Below, one piece after another: positions 1 to 5,811 of a stretch of 6,228 nucleotides of DNA (positions within the stretch are counted from its first letter, which is position 1; every line of letters starts with the position of its first letter). This DNA is from Syntrophobacterales bacterium. GTDB lineage: Bacteria > Desulfobacterota > Syntrophia > Syntrophales > JAAYKM01. The position numbers and the translations under genes were made by a program. The notes below the pieces were generated by a model. The model made no database searches, was not told the DNA's origin, and worked only from the letters and a program-made list of their open reading frames with translations. The stretch covers positions 1 through 6,228 of the forward strand of contig JAITWQ010000086.1 in NCBI GenBank assembly GCA_031285215.1, in the 5' to 3' direction.

Positions 1-3000
1 GTCTGGTCAGCAAAGTAGCGCTTTCCTCTGCGGGAGACCAGTGATACCAGGCATCCCGACCAACCAGATAATTTCCCCATGCCTTTTCCGGAAAGGAGGT
101 TTGGAGGACGAGATGTTGAACCCAGGCCGGCAGAAAATCTTTCCCTTTCAGATCTACGTAACGATAGGAGAAAAGACCATGGGGCGACCAGAGAGGCAAT
201 GATCCCACAAGCCGCCTGCCGCCCAGAGGCAGGTCTATGGCGGCCATTTCCCCGGCGCGTTGGGGGGCATGATCTTCCAGACGTTTCACAAAAAGTTCCC
301 CTTCTTGGCGGAGCAGCTCGTAGTGTTTCCGCCCCGCCTCTCCCAGGGGCAGTTTTCCCGCCGCCGTCATGATCTGATAAATATCCTGATCGGGTATCCT
401 GTCCAGTTTCATTTCCAGTAATGACTGCCCGGCGAGATACCGATCAAGCCCCGTCAGGGAAAAGAGTTCCGTATCGGGAATGGTGTTTTCTTTTTCCTCC
501 AGGCGGATATCCAAACTGTTGCGCACAAAGAAACGGCAGGGATGGCGAAAGAAAGAGAGAATATCTGTCAGGAAAACGGGATCGGAGCTTGGAGAATCCG
601 TTTTCAGGGGCGTGGTCACAAAGGGGCGTTTTTCCGGCGGTTCAGGGGTGCTGGCCATGACGCAGGCGGCGGAGAAGTATTCCTGACGGTAGCTGCGATT
701 CCTGCTGTCTTCCATGAAATAGGAGGGGGCAAAGGGGTGGAGGAAATGCTTGCTGACCAGATGATCATGTAAATTCCCCGGCGGCTCTTTCCCTTCATGG
801 GTGAGGAAAAATCCCTGCTGTACATAGTCCATAAGTTCCGTGACCACGGTTGACGGCAAAATGGGAGTATTATCGCGGATATTCTGACCTGTATAAAAGA
901 TCATCAATTTTTCCCGGGTGGAGAGGATGGTCTCCAGAAAGAGGTAGCGGTCGTTATCGCGTACCGAAGGATCTCCCCGGCGGGGACGATGTTCCATGAG
1001 GTCAAAACTTGTCCTGCTTGCTTCCCGGGGAAAGAGGAGATGATTCATTCCCGCGAGTGCAATGACGCGAAAGGGGATACTGCGCATGGGAACCATGGCG
1101 CAGAATGTTATTCCTCCCGACAGAAAACTGCCGGAGAACCCGGGCGCTTTAAGACGTTCCTGCAAGCAGCTGCGGATAACATTGAGAGAGACGGTACCGC
1201 TGAAAGAAGAGATAAAGGCGGTGTCTTCAAGGCAGCGAATGGTTTTTAAGAGATAATCGCAATAGGGGAACCAGGGGTCGTTTTCCTTCACTTCCAGAAA
1301 GTTTTGTACGATCCGCGTCATGATTTCCTGCCATTGGACAAGGGTATGTGCCTTATGGAGTTCATCCGCCGCCTGAAAGAGGCGCTCCAGGAAATTAAGG
1401 AAACAGCCCAATATTTCCGCGTTTTCACCTTCCGCAGCGCCGTACGGCACAAGATCCATGAAAAGACGTGTCTGCTCCCCGCCAAGGGCATATCCCAGGA
1501 GGATTCTGTCAATTCCCCGCCGCCAGGTGTGCTGAGGGTCGGCAAGGCAAGGCTCATCCGTGGCGCCGTGGATTCCCCAGCGAATGCCCGCTTCTTTTAC
1601 CCAGATATGGATTTTCGGCATGTCCGTTTCTGTGATGCCGAAACAGTCTTGCATAACCCGGTTGTCCAAAAGGGAGAGCACACTGGATGCTTCAAAACGA
1701 GTGCCGGTCAGATCCAGAATTTTGAAGAAACACTGTGCCAGGGGATTGTCATAGTAATGTTTGCGGTCTGCGATGGTGAAAGGCAAACGGGGTAGCCCGC
1801 CGTTTTTGTGTTCTTCCCCTGCGTGACCGAAAACAGCTTCAATAAGGGGAGCATAGATATCAATATCCGGCGTCATCACCAAAATATCGCGCGGATGCAG
1901 ACTTTCATCGCTATCCAGGAGGGTAAGGATTCTGTCGTGGAGGACGTCCATTTCCCGGGCGGAGCTGTGGCAAACGTGGATTTCCAAAGAACGGTCGCAC
2001 GGCAGGACAGAATGACGAGGCGTTTCGTCTTTGCCGCGGTTGGTGAGATTCAGAATATCTGATTGTATGACGCGCAAGAGGCTCGCGTCTCCCGGCAGAA
2101 CAAAGTAGTCCTGGTAATGGGCGTTTGTATCCGCCAGGGCCATCAGAAAATCCCGGCCCGTTTTCCCCAGGGAGGACAGGAGAGGATTACCTTGATCCAA
2201 AAGGAGTTCCTCTTCCCGGATGTTTTCTTTTCCCCGGGCGAATTGTTTGATCGTCAGGGACATTTCCTTATGGGTCATGACGCCTGACCAGTATTCCCGG
2301 CAGGGATTGAGGAGGAAAAGATAAATGTCCGCTTGGGAGGACAGCCCATGGAGAATCTCCAGAAACAGGGGCGGCAGGGATGAGATGCCTATCAGGGAAA
2401 TGCGTTCCGGTATAATTGCTTTGCCGCCATCGTAAGAGGCGATTTTTTGTTTAAACAGGGAAAGCAAAGCGCCGGGGTCAGGCGTGGACTTATTGCGGGT
2501 AATATGCCGCCAGATGCGGGACTGTTCCTTCTCATCTTCATGGCTGATTTTTCCCGACCGCCATGAGGAGAGCATTTCCGGACGATAAACCATGTAGCGG
2601 TCGAAAATACGGGCCATGCGCTGGGCGAGGTGATAAAGTTTCGCCTCTTCCATCTTTTGCCCTGAAAAAATATAGTCGTGTATGTGAGGCAGTTCTTCTT
2701 GCTGGCACAGGACGGGAAGGTCGTTCATGATCGTCCACGCCAGAAAATCGGGATGATACTCCTGCGTTTCCGGAGTATCGGAGATGCGGGACATCATGTT
2801 CAGCAAAAAAGGCTGGGGGAATTGAAAGGCGGTATTGGCACAGATGCGGTGATGCTCCGCCAGTTGCATGGAAAGCCAGCGCTCCATGCCGCGGCTGTTT
2901 ATGAGAATGATATCCGCAGCCAAAGGAGACGCCGCCGGAAGGGCCAGCACGTCGGCAAGTTTGGCCGCGAGAATCTCCATCATATTGGCGGTGATGATGT

Positions 3001-3013
3001 GAAAACCTGCCAT
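1..3013 (-). CDS. recC: RecC, gamma subunit of exodeoxyribonuclease V (RecBCD), 3' end outside window
   Basis: RecC is the DNA-splitting and Chi-scanning subunit of the cytoplasmic RecBCD helicase-nuclease, which processes double-strand breaks for RecA. One minus-strand frame stays open for 1004 codons to the left edge. It can be aligned by eye with E. coli RecC (1122 aa) along its length, so about 100 C-terminal residues are missing. Clear family blocks are RGMERWL (residues 41-47), FDRYMVYRP (137-145), NPCREYW (236-242), IHVCHSSAREMDVLHDR (345-361), GIRWGI (476-481), VPMRSIPF (641-648), FDLM (670-673) and DRYLFLE (688-694). The N-terminal blocks form the inactivated helicase fold; the C-terminal part corresponds to the nuclease-like domain. 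The ATG at 3013 was chosen because GFHIITAN then aligns with the E. coli N-terminus. An in-frame ATG at 3043 would add ten residues (MPSTSDQVIF), and an in-frame TGA lies 21 nt upstream of it. The ribosome site before 3013 is weak (AGG, 8 nt spacing). recB and recD are expected to the left. I see no frameshift. Confidence 0.96.
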   Translation of the reverse strand, partial: MAGFHIITANMMEILAAKLADVLALPAASPLAADIILINSRGMERWLSMQLAEHHRICANTAFQFPQPFLLNMMSRISDTPETQEYHPDFLAWTIMNDLPVLCQQEELPHIHDYIFSGQKMEEAKLYHLAQRMARIFDRYMVYRPEMLSSWRSGKISHEDEKEQSRIWRHITRNKSTPDPGALLSLFKQKIASYDGGKAIIPERISLIGISSLPPLFLEILHGLSSQADIYLFLLNPCREYWSGVMTHKEMSLTIKQFARGKENIREEELLLDQGNPLLSSLGKTGRDFLMALADTNAHYQDYFVLPGDASLLRVIQSDILNLTNRGKDETPRHSVLPCDRSLEIHVCHSSAREMDVLHDRILTLLDSDESLHPRDILVMTPDIDIYAPLIEAVFGHAGEEHKNGGLPRLPFTIADRKHYYDNPLAQCFFKILDLTGTRFEASSVLSLLDNRVMQDCFGITETDMPKIHIWVKEAGIRWGIHGATDEPCLADPQHTWRRGIDRILLGYALGGEQTRLFMDLVPYGAAEGENAEILGCFLNFLERLFQAADELHKAHTLVQWQEIMTRIVQNFLEVKENDPWFPYCDYLLKTIRCLEDTAFISSFSGTVSLNVIRSCLQERLKAPGFSGSFLSGGITFCAMVPMRSIPFRVIALAGMNHLLFPREASRTSFDLMEHRPRRGDPSVRDNDRYLFLETILSTREKLMIFYTGQNIRDNTPILPSTVVTELMDYVQQGFFLTHEGKEPPGNLHDHLVSKHFLHPFAPSYFMEDSRNRSYRQEYFSAACVMASTPEPPEKRPFVTTPLKTDSPSSDPVFLTDILSFFRHPCRFFVRNSLDIRLEEKENTIPDTELFSLTGLDRYLAGQSLLEMKLDRIPDQDIYQIMTAAGKLPLGEAGRKHYELLRQEGELFVKRLEDHAPQRAGEMAAIDLPLGGRRLVGSLPLWSPHGLFSYRYVDLKGKDFLPAWVQHLVLQTSFPEKAWGNYLVGRDAWYHWSPAEESATLLTR

Positions 3014-3136
3014 AAAAATAACCTGATCGGATGTCGAAGGCATATTTGCGTTTGTCAGGTTTCATTAAGATAAGCCCATGAAAACGCCTCTTTTCTCTAT
3101 CACATCTTGGCTGTCAGTCCAACTTTTCCGACGCCG

Positions 3137-3166
3137 AATATTTTGTTTTATTCGCCTCTCAGTCAA
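3137..3166 (-). promoter_or_regulatory. Candidate sigma-70 type promoter for recC
   Basis: On the minus strand TTGACT (3166-3161, five of six matches to the -35 consensus) is followed after 18 nt by AATATT (3142-3137, four of six matches to the -10 consensus). Transcription would start near 3130, leaving a leader of about 115 nt before the recC ATG at 3013. The position between the end of the upstream operon and recC fits a separate transcription unit. The call rests on consensus matching only. Confidence 0.4.
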
Positions 3167-3168
3167 AG

Positions 3169-3286
3169 TAATAACGAATTTTAACTGTTTATGATGCAAA
3201 ACATGATGCCGGAAGGGTACGCCGGCTGCGAGCCGCTTCTGTTACTGCGGCTGAACTGGAATCACCATGGAATTCTCTCGTTATTA
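3169..3286. repeat. 118-bp segment bounded by a 9-bp inverted repeat, with two nested hairpins
   Basis: TAATAACGA (3169-3177) is matched exactly in reverse complement by TCGTTATTA (3278-3286). GAATT (3176-3180) can alternatively pair with AATTC (3271-3275), giving 12 paired bases with a four-base bulge. Inside lie two GC-rich hairpins, GCCGG/CCGGC (3208-3212 with 3222-3226) and AGCCGC/GCGGCT (3231-3236 with 3247-3252), and a direct repeat ATGATGC (3191-3197 and 3203-3209). On the minus strand this lies 50 nt past the stop codon of the E1-like gene and just before the recC promoter. It may be a 3'-end or termination structure for the mnmA operon, although the T-tract after the hairpins is only TTTT. 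It could also be a small MITE-like relic; I see no target duplication. No credible protein gene lies in 3044-3335. Confidence 0.4.
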
Positions 3287-3335
3287 TGTCCTGAATGGTT
3301 TAAAAATGGAATTGTTCTTGCGATGATGCTCTCTG

Positions 3336-4103
3336 TTACCGGTGCTGGTCTCCGCAGACGGGGCATGTTTGCAGGCGTTCAATATCGAAGGTGCTGAAAA
3401 CCATGTCCGTCCCATCAATGAATAACATGCGGTTGGCCAGCAGTTCCCCAAAGCCGGCAATATACTTGATGGCCTCCGTCACTTGAATACAGGCAATCAT
3501 CCCCGGCAGGGGGCCAAGGACGGGGATTTCTTTATCCTGCTCCGGTATTTCGCGGCATAAACAGGCAAAACAAGGCGTTTCTCCGGGAATAATCGTTGTA
3601 ACTTGCCCCATCAGGCCATGGACGCCCCCATGAATGAAGGGTATTTTTAATTTTACGCAGGCCTGATTCAAAATAAGACGAGTGGCAAAATTGTCCATCC
3701 CGTCAATAACCACATGGGCGCCGTCCAGCAATGCGGCGGCGTTTTCTTCGGTGATTCTCTGTTTTAGCGGTTGTATTTGTACGGAAGGATTGAGAAGACC
3801 GAGTTTTGTTGCGGCGGAAGAAACTTTTGCTGCGCCAAGATCACCATCATAATGGAGGATTTGGCGGTTCAGATTGGTAAGACTGACATGGTCATCGTCA
3901 ATAATGGTTAAGCGGCCAATACCGGCGGCGGTAAGGTAAAGGGCTGCCGGCGAGCCAAGGCCGCCGGCCCCGGCAATGACAATATGAGCTTTTCTGATAC
4001 GCTCCTGTCCCTCCCTGCCAGTGGGGAAACAGGAAAGCTGCCGCCGGTCTCTTTCAAGGTCGTATGGTGTCAGCATCGTTGTACCTTTGCCCGCCGCAAT
4101 CAT
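3336..4103 (-). CDS. HesA/MoeB/ThiF-family E1-like adenylyltransferase for a ubiquitin-like sulfur carrier
   Basis: Enzymes of this family use ATP to adenylate the C-terminal glycine of a MoaD/ThiS-type carrier, preparing it for thiocarboxylate formation. The 255-residue protein shows the full E1 signature: RRQ (20-22, the arginine-finger region), nucleotide loop GAGGLGSP (45-52), DHVSLTNLNRQ (71-81), K93 and the DGMDN motif with D137. A zinc-site tetrad is present as CFAC (178-181) and CPVC (247-250). The crossover-loop cysteine that ThiF uses (TC followed by a GV block) is absent: the segment reads EIPVLGPLPG (192-201). I associate this with a HesA/MoeB-like subgroup of anaerobes. There is no rhodanese domain, unlike Uba4/MOCS3, so sulfur must come from another protein. 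The start is uncertain: ATG 4103 has AGG 5 nt upstream, while ATG 4076 (residue 10) has AAAGG 7 nt upstream and leaves a more usual N-terminus. It follows the carrier gene by 33 nt in the same operon. Whether the target is molybdopterin, a tungsten cofactor, thiamine or tRNA sulfur cannot be read from the protein alone. Confidence 0.9.
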   Translation of the reverse strand: MIAAGKGTTMLTPYDLERDRRQLSCFPTGREGQERIRKAHIVIAGAGGLGSPAALYLTAAGIGRLTIIDDDHVSLTNLNRQILHYDGDLGAAKVSSAATKLGLLNPSVQIQPLKQRITEENAAALLDGAHVVIDGMDNFATRLILNQACVKLKIPFIHGGVHGLMGQVTTIIPGETPCFACLCREIPEQDKEIPVLGPLPGMIACIQVTEAIKYIAGFGELLANRMLFIDGTDMVFSTFDIERLQTCPVCGDQHR

Positions 4104-4106
4104 GTG

Positions 4107-4120
4107 AACCTGTTGAGGTT
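4107..4120 (-). promoter_or_regulatory. Small hairpin covering the ribosome site of the E1-like gene
   Basis: On the minus strand AACCT-caac-AGGTT forms a perfect 5-bp stem with a four-base loop, ending 3 nt before the ATG at 4103. The AGG in its 3' arm is the only Shine-Dalgarno-like sequence for that start, so folding would hide it. It would matter little if translation begins at ATG 4076, which has its own AAAGG. A 14-base palindrome of this kind can arise by chance. Confidence 0.25.
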
Positions 4121-4136
4121 TTAATGAGGAGAATTT

Positions 4137-4439
4137 TTATCCTCCGCCGCATCCCGCCAGTGACCGCAGCAAAACGATCTTGTCTCCATCTTCAATGGGA
4201 CGGCTGAATTCGTCTTTCTTGATCAGGGCTTTGCAGTTAAAAAAGGCATAACTGTTAGCCAAAACCATATCATTATCGTCCATGACCCGATCATAGAGGG
4301 TGCGGCCATCTTTGTCTTTGACCTCTTTAAAGAAATCAAGCAATGTTTGGGCTTGTGTTTCGAATTCTTCTTCCATCTTACTGTCCCAGCCAAGCATGTT
4401 TCGTATCTGAAGATCCATTGTGTGCAATTTTATCTTCAT
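4137..4439 (-). CDS. MoaD/ThiS-like ubiquitin-fold sulfur-carrier protein
   Basis: This is a 100-residue cytoplasmic protein that I read as a beta-grasp sulfur carrier, the partner of the E1-like enzyme encoded 33 nt downstream. Supporting signs are an N-terminal strand (MKIKLHTMD), an amphipathic helix (residues 31-42, TLLDFFKEVK), the family-typical turn and last strand EDGDKIVLLRS (83-93), and a free C-terminus AGCGGG (95-100). The terminal Gly-Gly is the part that would be adenylated and converted to a thiocarboxylate. It is longer than MoaD (about 81 aa) or ThiS (about 66 aa); the extra length lies in the middle, around residues 43-75. The cysteine directly before the three terminal glycines is unusual. 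The start is well supported by AAGGAGG 5 nt upstream. Similarity outside the last strand and tail is too weak for me to give a gene symbol; adjacency to an E1 gene raises confidence considerably. Confidence 0.85.
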   Translation of the reverse strand: MKIKLHTMDLQIRNMLGWDSKMEEEFETQAQTLLDFFKEVKDKDGRTLYDRVMDDNDMVLANSYAFFNCKALIKKDEFSRPIEDGDKIVLLRSLAGCGGG

Positions 4440-4444
4440 TTTCT

Positions 4445-4451
4445 CCTCCTT
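4445..4451 (-). promoter_or_regulatory. Strong ribosome binding site of the sulfur-carrier gene
   Basis: AAGGAGG on the minus strand, 5 nt before the ATG at 4439, is the best Shine-Dalgarno in the operon. mnmA has only AAAGG (5568-5572) and the E1-like gene a partly paired AGG. The carrier is therefore probably translated more than either enzyme, as would suit a stoichiometric sulfur donor. Confidence 0.7.
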
Positions 4452-4472
4452 CGCAGATCAGATATATTACTT

Positions 4473-5561
4473 TTATCCGTAATCGGTGAAATAATCAAGC
4501 TCTTCGTTTCCATATCCTTTTTCTATCATGCCGGAGCCCAGCACCTCATGCTGATCATACCAGACAATCAGCTGGCCGGGAGTAATAGCTTCCTGCTCTT
4601 CGTCAAAAATGACATGGGCCTCCTCCTCGCGGAATACGACGCGGCAAAGGCTCTCCTTTTTACGGTAACGTATCTTTCCATAAACTTTGGCGGGCCATTC
4701 CCGGCGGAAAAAGTTCAAGTCTTTGGCGAGCAATCGTTTTTGGAAGAGATCATTTTTCCCGCCTGCCACGATTTTATTCTCTGCGGCGTTAATGCGCACT
4801 ACATACAGAGGCGTGGGATGGCTGATGCCAAGCCCCCCCCGCTGACCAATAGTATAATAAGGAATTCCCCGGTGTATTCCCAACTCGCGCCCCTGCTGAT
4901 CTACAATGGGGCCTTTTTTTACATCTGGCAGATGGCTGTCCAGCCAGTCATGATACATTCCCGGCGGAATAAAACAAATATCCTGGCTTTCCTTGCGCTC
5001 ATTTAGAGGCAAGCCGGAGGGCAGAACCATGTCTTTTACTTCATTTTTGGTATAACCGGCCAGGGGAAAGAGGATTTTGGGCAGAACATTGGCGGCGATA
5101 TGGGCAAGAAAATAAGTCTGATCTTTTCTGGTATCTTGCGGACGCATCAGGCAGCAGCGATCACCGCGCTGTAAAATAGCGGCGTAATGACCCGTGGCCA
5201 GGGCGTCGAAACCCATCGCCGTGGCGTGATTCAAGAGGCAACCAAATTTGATATGGCGGTTGCAAAAAACACAGGGATTGGGTGTTTTGCCCCGGGCGTA
5301 TTCCCGCAAAAAAGGCTGAATAACCGCTGCTTGAAATTCACGGCGAAAGTCCAAAACATGGTGGTCTATGCGCAAATGACCGCAGACTTCCCGTGCTTTC
5401 CGCACCGCATCATCGCCGTCCGCCGATGATTCCAGACGCTGATCATCCCCGTGCAGAATCATGGTAACGCCGGAAACATCGTATCCCTGCTCTTTCAGCA
5501 GGAGCGCGGCAACGGAGGAATCTACTCCTCCGCTCATAGCCACAAGCACCTTTTCCTTCAT
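4473..5561 (-). CDS. mnmA: tRNA-specific 2-thiouridylase MnmA
   Basis: MnmA (TrmU) adenylates C2 of the wobble uridine U34 in tRNA-Lys, -Glu and -Gln and replaces its oxygen with sulfur, giving s2U34. The protein is complete at 362 aa (E. coli 368). The N-terminal PP-loop ATPase carries SGGVDSS (residues 10-16). NPCVFCN (95-101) holds the first catalytic cysteine, C100, plus an extra C97 that E. coli lacks at this place. TGHY (123-126) and SQDICFIP (192-199) follow, the latter with the second catalytic cysteine, C196. YTIGQRGGLGI (236-246) leads into the C-terminal beta-barrel, which ends near residue 345. G243 replaces the lysine of the usual GQRKGLG. The ATG at 5561 has AAAGG 6 nt upstream. 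It is the first gene of an operon with the carrier and E1-like genes, a context that suggests they supply its sulfur. No Tus gene or cysteine desulfurase is visible. An eight-base G run lies in codons 241-244; the frame is intact through it. Confidence 0.97.
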   Translation of the reverse strand: MKEKVLVAMSGGVDSSVAALLLKEQGYDVSGVTMILHGDDQRLESSADGDDAVRKAREVCGHLRIDHHVLDFRREFQAAVIQPFLREYARGKTPNPCVFCNRHIKFGCLLNHATAMGFDALATGHYAAILQRGDRCCLMRPQDTRKDQTYFLAHIAANVLPKILFPLAGYTKNEVKDMVLPSGLPLNERKESQDICFIPPGMYHDWLDSHLPDVKKGPIVDQQGRELGIHRGIPYYTIGQRGGLGISHPTPLYVVRINAAENKIVAGGKNDLFQKRLLAKDLNFFRREWPAKVYGKIRYRKKESLCRVVFREEEAHVIFDEEQEAITPGQLIVWYDQHEVLGSGMIEKGYGNEELDYFTDYG

Positions 5562-5603
5562 TCTTTGCCTTTATGCTTCATGCTATATTTTCCCTTTACC
5601 CCC

Positions 5604-5631
5604 TTGACATTTTCCCTTTGGTGTTTATTTT
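5604..5631 (+). promoter_or_regulatory. Candidate sigma-70 type promoter for groEL
   Basis: A perfect TTGACA (5604-5609) is followed after 16 nt by TATTTT (5626-5631, four of six matches to TATAAT). Initiation near 5638 would give a leader of about 170 nt before groEL. I found no CIRCE operator (TTAGCACTC with its inverted partner) and no good heat-shock sigma-32 motif between 5562 and 5811. For mnmA in the other direction I see only an isolated TATAGC near 5583-5588 with no matching -35, so its promoter is not assigned. Confidence 0.45.
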
Positions 5632-5682
5632 ATCGCCCGTGATTGGGAAATTGGCGGAAGGAAATGTAGAGGGTATCTGTAC

Positions 5683-5700
5683 AATACATCTAATACATCC
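5683..5700 (+). repeat. Tandem 9-mer in the groEL leader
   Basis: AATACATCT (5683-5691) is followed directly by AATACATCC (5692-5700), two copies differing at the last base. It lies between the candidate promoter and the stem-loop that starts at 5701. It could be a repeated half-site for a regulator or simply a short duplication. Confidence 0.4.
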
Positions 5701-5728
5701 TTCCCGAAAATAAAATGTTTTTCAGGAA
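5701..5728 (+). promoter_or_regulatory. Stem-loop in the untranslated leader of groEL
   Basis: TTCCCGAAAA (5701-5710) pairs with TTTTCAGGAA (5719-5728): ten positions with a single C-A mismatch and an eight-base loop. It lies about 85 nt before the groEL ATG, downstream of the candidate promoter. If transcribed, it would be a moderately stable AU-rich hairpin; as DNA it could be an operator dyad. It is not followed by a T run, so it is not an ordinary terminator. It does not match CIRCE. Confidence 0.35.
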
Positions 5729-5792
5729 ATAACGGCTAATGGTGTTGAACATCTGCTGATGCGTGATGTTGGGAGAATTATTGAGCTATAAC

Positions 5793-5799
5793 AAGGAGG
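5793..5799 (+). promoter_or_regulatory. groEL ribosome binding site with long spacing
   Basis: AAGGAGG is an excellent Shine-Dalgarno, but it sits 12 nt before the groEL ATG at 5812, longer than the usual 5-9 nt. No in-frame start codon lies closer. The start at 5812 is fixed by the exact match of the N-terminus to GroEL family numbering. Confidence 0.7.
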
Positions 5800-5811
5800 A
5801 AGTATAACAAT

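Noticed and set aside
1304..1795. 163-codon plus-strand reading frame and several shorter ones across 79-2287
   Set aside because: All lie antisense to the continuous recC frame, share no family motifs and lack convincing ribosome sites.
1..3013. Possible frameshift or pseudogene in recC
   Set aside because: Reading the whole minus frame gave no stop in 1004 codons, and conserved RecC blocks occur in order in a single frame.
2538..3065. 175-codon minus-strand reading frame starting at 3065
   Set aside because: It overlaps recC in another frame, has no family resemblance and an implausible composition rich in His, Arg, Ser and Gly. The recC frame aligns with RecC throughout.
3191..3397. 68-codon plus-strand reading frame in the recC / E1-like gap
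   Set aside because: Its 3' part overlaps the zinc-site end of the E1-like gene, its start falls in the hairpin region and there is no Shine-Dalgarno.
4347..5006. 219-codon plus-strand reading frame
   Set aside because: It lies antisense to mnmA and the start of the carrier gene, both well supported, has no recognisable domain and begins inside the carrier gene.
5746..5771. Inverted repeat AACATC / GATGTT near groEL as a CIRCE-like operator
   Set aside because: Only six bases per arm, an 11-nt spacer and no resemblance to TTAGCACTC; likely chance.
5745..5773. Second groEL promoter with TTGAAC at 5745-5750
   Set aside because: No -10-like hexamer occurs at 16-18 nt spacing; TATAAC at 5787 is too far away and abuts the ribosome site.
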